Assembly: GCA_028023455.1 (NCBI GenBank) | Contig: JAQFVV010000285.1 | Span: 626,001 to 690,000 of the forward strand | DNA from: Epiperipatus broadwayi | Taxonomy: Eukaryota > Onychophora > Udeonychophora > Euonychophora > Peripatidae | DNA: 64,000 nt | Direction of reading: 5' to 3' | In this document: positions 36,758 through 48,344 of the stretch, one piece after another | Position numbering within the stretch: position 1 is the stretch's first letter | How the letters are laid out: the number at the start of each line of letters is the position of its first letter | Program-made: the position numbers and the translations under genes | The notes under the pieces: model-generated | What the model saw: only the letters and a program-made list of their open reading frames with translations | Databases searched by the model: none | What the model was told of the DNA's origin: nothing

Positions 36758-37289
36758 CTTTTGTAAATAACTTTGAACAATGCCTTCATTAAAAGCATTC
36801 ACAGATAACAATCTTTTTTGTTTCTCTTTTATTTTTATTTCTCTTTTATTTTTATTTTCATTAATATATTTCTTGAATTTTTTATTTTTATCAAAATTAA
36901 AATATGGCATTCAGATACTAAAACAACACATATAATATATGCTTTCTAAATGGTTTCTCCTGTTCATCTGTCTATACAATTATATATATACATACATGTT
37001 GCATTAAAATAAATTGCACAAAACTCCTCACTTATGCCTGTTTTAACTCTTTATTTAATCATTCTAAGAGACACACAAAAATCGAATATATATAACATAT
37101 AGTTAATTCTAATGTCAATACATACCCCTGAATACAAAATCCCTTTCTTTAAAACATGGTTTAAATCCCAGCCCTGTTGCTATACTATTCAAAAGATTTC
37201 AAACACAGTCTACTTGTTTGGATGACTCAAAATGATCAAAAATAGGTAAATAATAATTAACGAATAACACACACACGCAAAAACAATTG
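36758..37289. other. AT-rich spacer beside the gypsy remnant
   Basis: Could hold the 3' LTR of the adjacent element, but I cannot recognise LTR ends. The 61-codon Lys-rich frame here (36725-36910) is low complexity. Confidence 0.35.
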
Positions 37290-37399
37290 TCTTTCTCTTC
37301 TTTCTTTTTTTATATTGCCATGTATATTGGCATGGGCTTCAGTGACCAACCATTATTAGATCCCTTGAATTCTGACCTGGTATAAAACCCAAAAAGAGT

Positions 37400-38330
37400 T
37401 GTTTATTTGATTATGGATAATAGGAAAAGGACCTTTGTATAAGTTGCAAAACTGCTGGCATATAATCTTGCCTGAATCATTCATATGGGATTTCTTGACC
37501 ATGACGCGGTCTCCTAATTTGAACTGATATGGATTTCCTCTTCATTTACTATTTCTTCTTTGGCCCATCCTATGCAAGGTTTAGGATGGCCTGGCACAAT
37601 CAGCTTCTAAGTCAATGGGATGGTTTTTTTCATACCTGGCAGAAATGTTTTAATTAGTTGTAGAAAGTGCCACACAAAATGCAAATTTGAGGGGGGGGGC
37701 AAAACCAGTCGATTCATTTGTAGACCAATTTATAAAATCCACTATCTTCTGGGTATATTTAACCCAGCCCTTATGATTCCCACTGAGATATGTAAGAAAT
37801 AAATACCCTAATTACCACATTACCCTTTCACATGGGTTCCATTGGGGGTTCTGAACTGATATGAATATATGTTTTATTCTGTGTCACTCAGTCCATCTAC
37901 ACCACTCCCCTGACATATATGGAGTTACCATGGTCAGAGAGAATTACTTCAAGCTTTCAATCTCCAGGAAGTGCATACTTTCCAACATCTTCATGGCATT
38001 TTTTGCATTAGCCTGGGCAATGGGATAAGCAGATACATACTTAAAAATAAATCATATGTGACCACAGATATTTTTTTTATTAAATACTGGTAATGGGCCA
38101 GAAAAATCCATTGCCATCGTCTCCTGAGGCTTTGAGAGTATAACAGAGACTATAGGGGCAATGACCTTTGCATGCATACCTAGACATTACAACCACATCT
38201 GGAGCAAATTCTCAGTTTTAAGGGTGCCATAATGGTCATATAGTTGATGGACATAAGTCAAAACATTATTTCTCATCTCATGAGGCATGACAGGTTTTCA
38301 TTCTTCTTGGTCATCTTGTATTTTATATTG
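37400..38330 (-). pseudogene. Ty3/gypsy integrase, broken
   Basis: Minus-strand traces: YGTLKTENLLQMW near 38.24 kb (end of the HHCC zinc region), AMDFSGPLPVFNKK near 38.1 kb with the first core Asp, YVSAYPIAQANAKNAMKML near 38.0 kb, the degraded SDHGN region near 37.93 kb, NPQWNPCERV near 37.83 kb (for HPQSNGxxER), and the C-terminal DRVMVKKSHMNDSGK then QQFCNLYKGPFPII near 37.5-37.42 kb. Several stops and frame changes. Confidence 0.8.
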
Positions 38331-38670
38331 TAATATATGCTGGCATATTTGTTACTTTAGCCCATAATTACTTTCCCCCATGATATTTGGGGGCTCACCC
38401 CCTTCTAATCATTCAATCACAACTTTCAACTGGTCATCTTTATACTGATGATAATCCAGATATGCCTATTCTTCCTCTACCTTTTCATAAGTCCACACTG
38501 GCAATGTATAGATTTTCTGTCCCTAAATGACAAGACTGAGAGCTGGCAGAATTTCAGCTCTGAATATTTGCAATAACATTTTCTGACTCTTTACAGTATT
38601 GCATCATATTGTATTTCTGGAGTTAACAGGCTCCAGTGAACCAACTGACTGTTGGTCAGGTAGCTGTGAT

Positions 38671-38904
38671 TTAGAAATTCCAGGCTTTTGTGGCAGTCAC
38701 TATGACCACCTTCCACCCTAGCAAGAAGGGCCTAAACTTTTGAAAAGCATAGACAATTTCTAATGCCCCCTTTTTATATGCTGAATAATTTAATTCAGGT
38801 CCCCTTGCCAACTGACTGATAAAGTATAACACCCCCAGCCATTCTTCAACTTTCACCTGTGGTAAAGTTAGCCCAAACTCATATCCACTGCTATCAGTCT
38901 GCAT
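38671..38904 (-). pseudogene. Ty3/gypsy RNase H fragment
   Basis: A 77-codon frame MQTDSSGYEFGLTLPQ ... LARGPELNYSAYKKGALEIV ... FRPFLLGWK matches the conserved start of gypsy RNase H (TDASG...LS/Q ... E-NY---EKE-LA-V-A---FR-YL-G). The first catalytic Asp is kept; the frame then ends. The Glu of the usual EKE is Lys here. Confidence 0.85.
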
Positions 38905-39069
38905 AATGAATGGCTTTATAAAGTCTAGAAATCATAGCATTAACTGTTCCATAAACTCTCATTTTATGTCCTTGAAGGCTTGTCTTGCTCCCCAGTTTTT
39001 TTCTATGGTATGCCCTTTCTTAAAGTTTGATTAGCAGTTTCATATGCTCTGCCAACTATTCATGAAACC

Positions 39070-39690
39070 TAGCATAAAAATTGTACAGACACAGGAATGT
39101 CCGAACCTTCCTCCTGGATCTAAGCACAGAAAAATCACTGATGGCTAGGACTTTATCTGGATGTGATCTCATCCCTTGAAAACCTACCACATGGCATAAA
39201 AACATCACTTCATCTCTCATTAGAGCACTTTTTTAAAGTTTATCTTAGTCCCCTTTTTTACACTCAGTAAGAAAAATCTCTACATTCCACATATGCTCCA
39301 TAATAGTCAATGAGGCTAATAAGATGTCATCAATGTGCATAGTCATTATATCTGATTGATGCATCTCAGCAGCTGGGCTCTACTATTTTTCAGGCCAAAA
39401 GGGGTATCCCTCATATCTAAAAGCTGTGCATTGACAGTCCTCTGGATGAAGCTTAATTTGCCAATAACTGTCAGATCAAATGTTGTAAAAAGCTTTTTTC
39501 CTTTAAACTTCCCTAGCATGTCATGTATTGGGTTGTGGGTTGTCTAGCATCAATACATAATCTAACAGTTCTATTTACAGAGATGACCACTTTGAAATGG
39601 GACCCTCACTCAATCATTTGGCTTATTTGCTTTTGAATATCCTGCCTATACTGAATGTAGAATAGGGTAAGAATGGGATTTCTTTGAATC
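39070..39690 (-). pseudogene. Ty3/gypsy reverse transcriptase, broken
   Basis: Motifs readable on the minus strand: GKFKGKKLFTTFDL-like trace near 39.48 kb, YWQIKLHPEDCQCTAFRYEG and YPFGLKNSRAQLLRCINQ at 39.46-39.36 kb, MTMHIDDILLASLTIMEHMW near 39.34 kb (HIDD for the usual YVDD/YIDD), EVMFLCHVVGFQGMRSHPDK and VLAISDF around 39.2-39.14 kb and VRTFLCLYNFYARFHE near 39.08 kb. Frameshifts are present, and GKF...TTFDL is split. Confidence 0.85.
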
Positions 39691-39700
39691 TAATAACTTT

Positions 39701-42700
39701 TTGTGATATTTGTACTTTTTCTAGAAAAACAAAACATTGTTGGATTGGAGTTTGAAAAATAGATATTATAACTATGGTACTATTATGGAAATGTCATATC
39801 AACAACAATTGATGAGGTAATTTTCTAATGTACATTATTATTATTATTATTATTTGCATTGTACCAGTCACTGATTCACTTCTTTTGATCACTATGGGCA
39901 CCAGTAAGGTCACATACTACCTAGAAAATTTAATTTAGGGTGATCAAGAGTTTACAATGAAGATGAATGCTACCAGCTGCACCCAGGGAGAGAAAGAGAT
40001 CTTTACCCTTGTTCAGACAATTGAGAAAAGAAGACAGAGACAAACATTAGCCAAAATAATTTTAAATAAGTTCATAATTTATTAAATGCATAATAGTAAA
40101 TTTTAGGCAAATAAATTACAAAAGATTCCTCTAGATTCCTCTAGCATATTCATCAAAGGGTGTACGTAAATATTGAAACTTTAAACACCCTGGCAGATAG
40201 GTTTGTTTTCTCACCTAAAGCTTAAAAAGGATATTTATAATATCTTCCTGCCAGCAGTTTATAAAAAACAATTCCAGTTTCCTTATCTAAAGATTTCAAA
40301 AATAAAGGAGTCTTGTAGGGAATACAATGAAACAGTGCAAGTGAGATTTTCTTGGCCTGGGATAAAACACTGGGACCAAGAATGCCATATGTCTGCAGAA
40401 CATCTCATGATTAAACATGTTGACTCCAATACAAGACAAGAAAATAGAACAAGAAAATATTACATTTTGATGTGATCTTAAATAGAAGAAATCAAAATCT
40501 CCAATTTAGGAAAAAACAGGGCAATATACTCGATAAACCGCTAGTCAAAAGATTTGCAGTCTGCAAGAAAATACAAACCAAGCTTAATTAAACTAATTAT
40601 AACAAAAGAGACAGGTGAGTTAAAAGAAAATTATTAGTATCTGCCCAAATATTTATCAGGGTTAGTAATACAAATAATAAAAAAACACTAAGCATATAAA
40701 AATATAAACTCACAATACATTCCCAGATAAAAAATAAATAAATAAATATGGAATCTTCAAACTAAGAACCCGATACACATTCTAAATACAGTAATCAGAA
40801 AATACATAAAGATAGGTTGATTTAAATATTAAGGTGAGACTTTAACAGAGATTTAAACCCTAGTTAGAATATGAAAATATTTTACCTCAAAGCATAAGGT
40901 TAGGTTCAGTGTTTAACAGTGCACACAGTTTATTTCAATTTAAAGATCCAATGAAGATTTTGATTTCCATTTATATGTTGAGGATTCTGGAGGCAATCTT
41001 AGGGATCAGTTCTTGTTCAGGCTTTTAAGATATGATATTGAAGGAACAACTCAGGATATGGGGTCCATCTTTGGGTTGATTTAACACTGCATGTGATAAA
41101 AATGATTCATCATGGTGGGTAGTTCTGGCATTCTGCAGAGATGATTGCTATTTAGAAAATAGTAGTCAATAATATAATTTCAGCAAAATTTATTAGCAGA
41201 CAGCAAAATGTGATATTAGCACTGGTGGTATGTAGACATGGACAGTAATTATTGAAAAATAAGGCAGTATAACTAGCATCAAGATCACTATTAGTTTACT
41301 AAAAGATGAATCCATATTTAACAAGCAGAATAAAAATGAATAGCTTAATAATAATCTGTTCACAATTCCAGGACAATTTATGTGCACTCTTATCTCCTGC
41401 ACCATCTTTAATTAGAAGTTTTTGCCCAGGGCAAATCTCTATCTCAAACTTAATCTTAATTAAAAATATAACCAGGGCTCATATCTTATCCAAAATTAAT
41501 TAAAAAAAAGTAAATGCAAAATTAAGTCTCAGTTTTTCTTTTTAAAAAAAATAAATTAAAATTAGATTACAATCAAAAATGAAAGTAACAGGAATGCAGT
41601 CAAAACTTTTTAAAATTAAAATGCTTTCCTTTTTTTTCTCAAAAGATTAAAACTTTTTAAATGAGAATTGTTTTTTACAAAAAAAGTGTCAAAAGAAACT
41701 TATTTTTAATCTAAAAATAAAATTAAAGAATTTAGTGGTGTATATGTACTATAACAGATAAAACTTTCAATAGTTTGCTTTTAAAACTTTATAAAAATAA
41801 AAATTAGTTTTAATTTTGTGATGAAACATTTGAAGCAGATAAAGTATCCAGTTCAATGTATATAATTGTAGAGGATATAAATAGTAGTATAATTTAAATT
41901 AAGTAGAGATTTAATTTACATAAGTAAAGTATTAGTTATGTTTTTTACATTAAATTTATATTTTATAACTTAGTAATTATTATTTTAATTTTAAAATTTT
42001 TTATCTCCTTGTTTTTCAATTATAAATTAATATCAAGTACTTATTTTCATCTTATTCTCTTAAAATAATGTGAATAAAGAGGTAGATTCATCTTTAGTAT
42101 ATTTTTATTTCAATTAACTATTTTTATATAAAGATTAAGCATGTTCTTGACTCTCTTATATTTTAAAAAGTGCATATGTATTACAACATGTTTGTGTTAC
42201 ATAAACATACATTTTAATCTTAGCATTTGATAGTTATTTAATTTAAAGAAATTAATGTCAATTGAAAACCTATGGCATAAGACATAATTGGATCATATGT
42301 ATATATTTTAAAAGTTTATGGTGTTTGACATATACATGTATTTCTTTTTTATTTAATTATTATCCATTTGTTAATAAATTTTAAATTAATTTAAAACAAA
42401 TAAATTTTCTTGATTGTCATTCAACTTTACAATGCAAATTTATTGGTTAATTCTATTTGGATAAAGCATTATTTACTAATTGATTAGACCACATAATTTA
42501 TTAGAAGCAGTTACAAAATGTTTGAAAGACTACCACAAGATAAGTAAGAGAATATAATTACATATTTTTTTGTAGTGAATTTAATGTTCATTACCTGACC
42601 AGGTACATATTTTTATATAGCAATAAATTAAGTGATTGGACATTCTTAAATATTTAATAAGTAATTAGAAGCTTATAAACATCACATTATCACCATTTCT

Positions 42701-42725
42701 TATGCTTGCTTATAACTGTTATTAA
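39701..42725. other. AT-rich stretch right of the gypsy remnant
   Basis: Blocks at 39.84-40.0, 40.2-40.5 and 40.86-41.15 kb are less AT-rich but show no domain; they might be gag/LTR remnants of the gypsy copy. A 90-codon frame at 40203-40475 is unrecognised. A TTA trinucleotide run lies at 39837-39856. Confidence 0.35.
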
Positions 42726-42874
42726 AACAGGCAGAACTCACTATACATATTGCCACACACAGCAAGATAAAGTAATCAATGGATGCCAAAAGGCTTGTGC
42801 ATAAAATTCCTCTCTAGTACCTACTCATCCAATATTGTTGTGTGTGGCAAGATGTATAGTGAGTTTTGCCTGTT
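42726..42874. mobile_element. 149-bp MITE with 39-40-bp terminal inverted repeats
   Basis: Left end AACAGGCAGAACTCACTATA..., right end ...TATAGTGAGTTTTGCCTGTT. The first 40 bp differ at three positions. Both ends are flanked by TTAA (42722-42725 and 42875-42878), the target-site signature of piggyBac-type transposition. No coding capacity; a non-autonomous derivative. The TTAA may be coincidence in such AT-rich DNA. Confidence 0.8.
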
Positions 42875-42878
42875 TTAA

Positions 42879-45250
42879 TTAAAAGCTTATTGCAATTATT
42901 TTGTTAGTAACAAGTAGCAGTTATATTAAGATAAGAATTATATATGAATTGACTTTGTAATTGTTATTGAAGATGAGTAAAAGTAATTGCAATAAAATAT
43001 TCACATACTTTATTTTACGTCATTATTGATTAAACTGAATATTATATTAAGTCAGTGTACAGCCAAAAAGTTTGTAATCTTATTCAGTTATAGAGCTGGT
43101 AATAGTAATGTATTTTATCCTGTTACAAATTAGAGTGCTTTCCTTTAATTATACTTAAAGTTCAAAAGTCATTGATGTGGATTTTAAATTCAGTTAAAAT
43201 ATTACATTTTAATACTAATAGTTGATTATAATCAGTAATAAAAATCTTTCATATGTTTTAATAATTATAGTCCAAAATTTTAACAACTTAGCTTTATTAA
43301 GCTGAAAAGTAATTTTATATGATTTGTCAATGTCCTTGAGTAAGCATCAAATAGAAATCTATCATTTATTTTATATATTGATGTGATTGGATATTGTAAA
43401 TTTTAATGTTATCTAATAAGTCAATTTTATTTTATAGTATTATAAGTTGGTGAAACTGGAGAGATATGTTAGGTTATTTGATTTAATTAATAAGTGCATT
43501 TTAATATTAGGGGAATAGCATGGCTAGGTTAGTATTAATTATTTATTTTATTTAGTTGAAATTGAAAATCAATTATTGAGTTATCTAGTTATTTAGATAT
43601 TATTTATATTTTAGATTTGTAGAGTATATTATAATTATTATCTCATCCATACATGAATTGTTTAAATATGAATATAAAGTTTAATTTTAGTATAAGTTTG
43701 TATTATTATAAACAGTGTTTTGATTCATAATGAATATTAAGGTTTTTTTGTCTAACTCTTTGGCATTATTTTTATTATAAGTGGTTTATATAATAAGCAT
43801 ATATTGTTATTTATAAGATAATGCTATTTAGTTTTATTCTTTTATTTTTAATATATTGTAAATAAATGCTCTTATTTTAGGGTAGTTTGAAATAATGATT
43901 TTGTTTGTTTTCTATTTGTTCTAAATGTTATTTGAATTCATGAGACTACAACAAAGATTATTATTATTGTTTTATTGCATTAAGTGTGATCTTGTTATTC
44001 ATTAATTGATATTCACTTTATCTTACTTTATTGTAGTCATTCTGTTACAAATGATGCTATAATTCACTAGCATTATTAAATTAGGATTGCTTTCTTTAGT
44101 TCATATTTTTATTCTGTTGTAAATCATGATCAATATTTAGACTATGACTAGAGATGCAGTACTCTATATTTTTATTCAGTTACAAATGGCGACCAACGAT
44201 TGGGCTATATTCAGATTATATTAAAGTTTTCATTTTCCATGGTCATTATATTTATTCAGTTACAATATATATATATAACATTCGAAGTTAAAACTCATAA
44301 TATCGTACAATAAATATTTTAAACTCAAATTTATACATATTAGAGTACTGTAGGTATTATATATATTTTTTAATTTTTTTTCTACTTTAGTATTATTTAA
44401 TTTTATTTTTATTTAGCTTTGCTTAAGCATTTACAATTCCATTTTCACAAAGTTAAGAATGTCTATTTGGGTAATTTAAGGTTTGTAAAATTTTCTCATA
44501 TCTGTATTTTAAAAATTATATGGAAAAGTAAATTAACATATGCAGTAACTTAGATATACTTTTTGAAGAGAAAGATTCATCTTATGTTAGCCTCAGAAAA
44601 ATGGAACAAAACTTTTCACGCATTTGCAGTGATAATTAATTCAAAGCAAAAATCAAATAATAAATAAATTTTTATTAAAAGTTTATCTGATGAAGGAAAT
44701 TAAATTTTACAGGTCTTCCTTATAGAGTGTTCTTCCTTATAGAGTGTGTAAAAAAAGGCATTTATAAACAAAATTATGCATATGCAATTGAATGTTTACT
44801 AGAATGATCTATGCAAGTTATTTGAATGCACACATATGCATATAAATGTAATATTTTTTGTAACGATGAACTCTCCCTTTGATGTGTATATTTAACTTAA
44901 TTAAGCATTTTGCAATATTAAGCATGTACAACATGACAATAGCAAATTAATGTAGATCTTTCTATGGCCTTATTTAAATGGGCTTTAAATCATATTTTTA
45001 TAGTGGGCTCTCAAAGGATTCACTTTAATAACTTAGTATACACCTTACCAATTACAAATGTGTAATTTTAGAATTAAAGAGTACCAAATCAAAATATAAT
45101 TTTTTGAAGTGACATCTGTATTTAATTTCATTGAACATCACTTAATATTTTTGTCTAACTGTCAAGAAAAAGAAAATAAATTTCATTCTGAGTCAATTGT
45201 GACTATGGAATATATATATAATAAACCATAAATACACATGGCTAATTGAT
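42879..45250. other. AT-rich stretch with a possible LTR/primer-binding remnant
   Basis: Very AT-rich. The word attcagttacaaatggcgac at about 44173 looks like an LTR end plus a primer-binding-type TGGCGACC, with similar ttctgttacaaat words at about 43117 and 44037. No coding region follows. A 17-bp tandem word ttccttatagagtgt occurs twice at about 44716-44750. Confidence 0.3.
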
Positions 45251-45254
45251 ATAT

Positions 45255-46010
45255 ATATATATATGCTCTGCACACAGATAATGAAGCTATTAATTGTCTG
45301 TGAAATTATTAAAATTTACTGCCAAGCACTTTTGGGACAGTTTGTAGTCCCATATTCATGGTGACTTGTATGCAATTACTACCTATAATATTGATGCAAA
45401 TTTTATGCAAATTTATATGCAGATGTTATGTGGACCATTTACAAGATAGGGAAAAGCAGGCCTCTCTTCTGTTGATTGCTGATGGGTCATTTACGATGTA
45501 GTAAGCCTCCCTGACTTTATGTTTGGTGTCATTTGTTTCAGAGCAAATGACACTGGCTGTGGTGGGTAGAAAAGCGTGTCCAGTGGCTCTTTCATGCTCA
45601 ATGAAAACCGAATTACTTCCAAGTTTTGTTTTGGTTTTGTTATAAAGGTATCTGTGTTGAGCTACTCTGGTGGCAATGTTAGTGTTGGTCTCTCCATAAT
45701 ATGTTGCCATACAATTTCTTATAGGGGCAGGTGATTTTGTACACAACTTGAGGGGTGAAGTTTAGGTTTGATCCTGTCTTTGGTGTTATTTATCAGCATT
45801 CAACAGAAGAGAGGCCTGCTTTTTCCTAGTTCGTAAATGGTCCATGCAACATCTGCATATAAATTTGCATCAATATTATAGGTATTAATCGAATACAAGT
45901 CGCCATGAATATGGGACTATAAACTGTCCCAAAAGCACTTGACGGTATATTTTAATAATTTTACAGACAATTAATAGCTTCATTATCTGTGCGCAGAGCA
46001 TATATATATA
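45255..46010 (-). mobile_element. Penelope-like element 3' end between inverted repeats
   Basis: A GIY-YIG coding end on the minus strand is flanked by two inverted copies of its own 3' region: 45255-45466 (gctctgcacacagataatga ... caggcctctcttctgttg) and 45800-46010 (aacagaagagaggcctgctt ... ttatctgtgcgcagagca). Both arms end in (TA)n. The arms include the last ~10 codons of the ORF as well as non-coding DNA, and differ by short indels (for example the duplicated aatttgcata in one arm). No reverse transcriptase is present between them. Penelope-like elements are known for terminal repeats in direct or inverted arrangement; here the layout resembles an inverted pseudo-LTR. Confidence 0.8.
45426..45746 (-). 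CDS. GIY-YIG endonuclease end of a Penelope-like element, 106 codons
   Basis: The nuclease half of a Penelope-like polyprotein, which would nick the target for insertion. Visible: MATYYGETNTNIATRVAQHR, the Y-x-G-E-T block with catalytic Arg27 and His31; HERATGHAFLP (residues 51-61); and KVREAYYIVND with Glu80 in the usual metal-binding position of GIY-YIG nucleases, followed by INRREACFS. The first strand of the domain (VVYKITCP) is readable upstream at about 45.75 kb in another frame, so the start is broken by a frameshift. The RT domain is absent. A plus-strand fragment of the same family lies at about 31.54-31.93 kb. Confidence 0.75.
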   Translation of the reverse strand: MCTKSPAPIRNCMATYYGETNTNIATRVAQHRYLYNKTKTKLGSNSVFIEHERATGHAFLPTTASVICSETNDTKHKVREAYYIVNDPSAINRREACFSLSCKWST

Positions 46011-47214
46011 TTAATTTATTTTAAGCGTTAATGAAGTAAAATCTTAACTATAGCTAATTGAGGAATATATGTAAATAATTTCCCTTCAGTCAGTGCTTAA
46101 CATGCAATCAGTTAACTTGACCGAAATGAAGTGATATATATTTAATATTAAAGAAACAAAATCAGTTAATTAAAATTCGATCTAAATATTTTAATTGATT
46201 AATATGTTAATATTATGTTATTTAAATTGGCTTTAAATTATATTTATAAGACAAAATCTCTAAAAATTTATTCAATACATTTGAAAACATATTAACAATG
46301 GTAACGTGAAAGGTTTTATATTAACATTTAATACTTTTCCAGCTGTATATTGGCTTCTTTATTTATTTTGGGCAACAATTGAAAATGATATTAATTTTCT
46401 TCTGCACAGTTAAGCAATGCTATTGTGAGGTATTTATTAAAATTAACAGTTTTGAAGAGTTCATCCCTCCAAAAGTATTACATATTGATTTAGCAGATTT
46501 TAATTCTGCCAGGTCATCACATTTGATTTATGGAAACGCATGTTTCACCAGAGGTTTTCATCAAACATTGCTATGTATATAAGATGCTTTATATAAGTTT
46601 GTATGTTTCTATAAATATCAATAGAGGCTATAATATAAATAACCTTAATATCTTATTTATTTACATAGTATTTAATTCATTGATATTCACATATTTAAAA
46701 TGTTTATTTGAAGACAAGATTATTTAAAAATAAAATTGGATTATAAGTTCTCTTAACACTAAGTTGATATAAAGAAAGCTTTAATTGAATTACTCTAAAA
46801 TTCATGTTCAAACTTTAATATCAAATTGAGCATCAGTAAATCTATTTAAATAGAAATTGAATTCATATGCTTGATGTGTTTTCAATTGATATTATGAGGA
46901 GCTAAAAAATGACAGGTTTGAATGGCAGAAACATGTGTCCTGCAAAAGATTAATTGATTTTTCATCAAATATTGATAAAACTATAAATTTCTAAAAATTT
47001 CTATAACGGACATAAAAAATAACATTAATAGATTACATAATATATAAGGCATATATATGTAATAATATTATAATTCGATGTCTGTATTTCTTCAAATCAA
47101 TATATATAATCTTATAATTGAATATTTGTAAATACAGTAATTAGATATATGTAAAGTATAATTTTAATTTTTTTTATCCACTTAGGAGCGCTTTCGACTC
47201 ATAGTCTTTGTCAA
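46011..47214. other. AT-rich spacer
   Basis: No gene or repeat family recognised; short frames at 46379-46582 and 46530-46727 lack motifs. Confidence 0.45.
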
Positions 47215-47690
47215 CTAACTAAAGACGTGATGATCTGATGCACTGTGACTTTTCCTTATACAGAGTCAGAAATCTCTCAGCAACTATGCACAGAGAAACC
47301 TGGTGCCATTTTGACTTCTCTTTCCATTTTCCACCTCAAGTTTCCCCATCTTTTTCTCAATTCTGCTCCATCCCATTTCCATAACATAATCTTTGTCAAC
47401 TCCATGGCCTCTATATCTAAAATCCCCTTATCTTTTTCTAAACCCAGCATAAAAAGCAATAAGTGACGTTCTGTATAATCACTTTGTTCACATTTATTCT
47501 TTCACAACTTCATTATCTGTATCCTTTTTGCTTTCAGACATTTACATTCAATTAACAGATGCCTAATATTTTCTATATCTTCTTTATACAACTTGCAGAC
47601 TAAATCACCCATATTTTTCCATTTAGGTGTATATTCCCCTGAGGTTAAAGGTCCAGTTCAAAAGCAAAATGAAATGTTTGGTCGAAAGCA
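47215..47690 (-). pseudogene. 3' fragment of the 25-30 kb LINE family, minus strand
   Basis: Minus-strand reading gives EYTPKWKNMGDLVCKLYKED, ENIRHLLIECKCLKAKR and LLFMLGLEKDKGILDIEAME, closely matching 29.82-30.10 kb of the plus-strand LINE. It continues RKRWGNLRWKMEREVKMAPG, a tail the other copy lacks, then the 3' words catagttgctgagagatttc and tcagatcatcacgtc. One of the knuckle Cys is Tyr and a stop breaks the frame. Only the last ~0.45 kb of the element is present, as in a 5'-truncated insertion. Confidence 0.85.
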
Positions 47691-47928
47691 CTCCTCAGTG
47701 GATAAACATTTTTAAAGTTACACCTTACATATATCTAATTATTGTATTTATAAATATTTAATTATAAGATTTCATATATAATATATATAATGTTAATTCT
47801 AATATTCTCATGGTTAAATGATAAATTTCATAGTATTATTTCCAGAGCTAAGCTTAGGTATAGTAAAAATATAATAGCTAAATAGCTAACATTTTAATAC
47901 AATAAAAAGTACTTCCCAAAGAGCTTCT
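47691..47928. other. AT-rich spacer
   Basis: Nothing recognised. Confidence 0.5.
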
Positions 47929-48252
47929 TCTTTCTCAAATCATAAGAATGTATGTGGTGAGATTTAAAATCTTTATTTTTTTCTTTGTTATATTCTCCAC
48001 ATTCTCAAATTCTACTGGTTGAGAAGTTTTAAAAAATATTTTATTCTCCAATAACTTTTTCCAAATATTGTTAATTTTCTTCAATTCACATTTTTCATTT
48101 ATGTTCTTAGGCTTTTTAAAAATTTCCACAGCTTCCTTTAGCAACGCTCTGGTCATATTGTTCAATTTTTGCCAGAATATGTGTTTTATTAAAATTGATG
48201 TCATGGTTAGTTAATTTAATGTGTGAATAAATGGCTGAAAAATTGGATTTTT
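47929..48252 (-). pseudogene. RTE-like LINE piece, minus strand (left arm of an inverted duplication)
   Basis: Its reverse complement matches 48395-48712, with shared words cagccatttattcacacatt, attaaattaactaacca, acatcaattttaataaaaca and cacatacattcttatgattt. The region corresponds to the linker between endonuclease and RT of the RTE-like element on the right. An 89-codon frame runs through it (LIKHIFWQKLNNMTRALLKE). No catalytic motif. Confidence 0.8.
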
Positions 48253-48344
48253 CACTATCTGCTAAAATTTATTCTTCATTTTTTATGTTTATTTTTATGA
48301 TTGGTCTGTTCAATGTATGAATGTAAACAAAATTGGACAGATCA

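Larger units (their letters stand above)
37290..39700 (-). mobile_element. Decayed Ty3/gypsy LTR retrotransposon pol, minus strand
   Basis: In the order reverse transcriptase, RNase H, integrase on the minus strand, the Ty3/gypsy order. Stops and frameshifts interrupt all domains. No protease, gag or LTR could be recognised on either side, so the copy is partial or too diverged at its ends. Confidence 0.85.

Noticed and set aside
36725-36910. 61-codon Lys-rich minus-strand frame
   Set aside because: Low-complexity TTTTATTT-type DNA; overlaps the direct repeat.
39356-39547. 63-codon plus-strand frame
   Set aside because: Antisense to the gypsy RT motifs.
40203-40475. 90-codon plus-strand frame
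   Set aside because: No recognisable domain; could be gypsy-related debris but I cannot support it.
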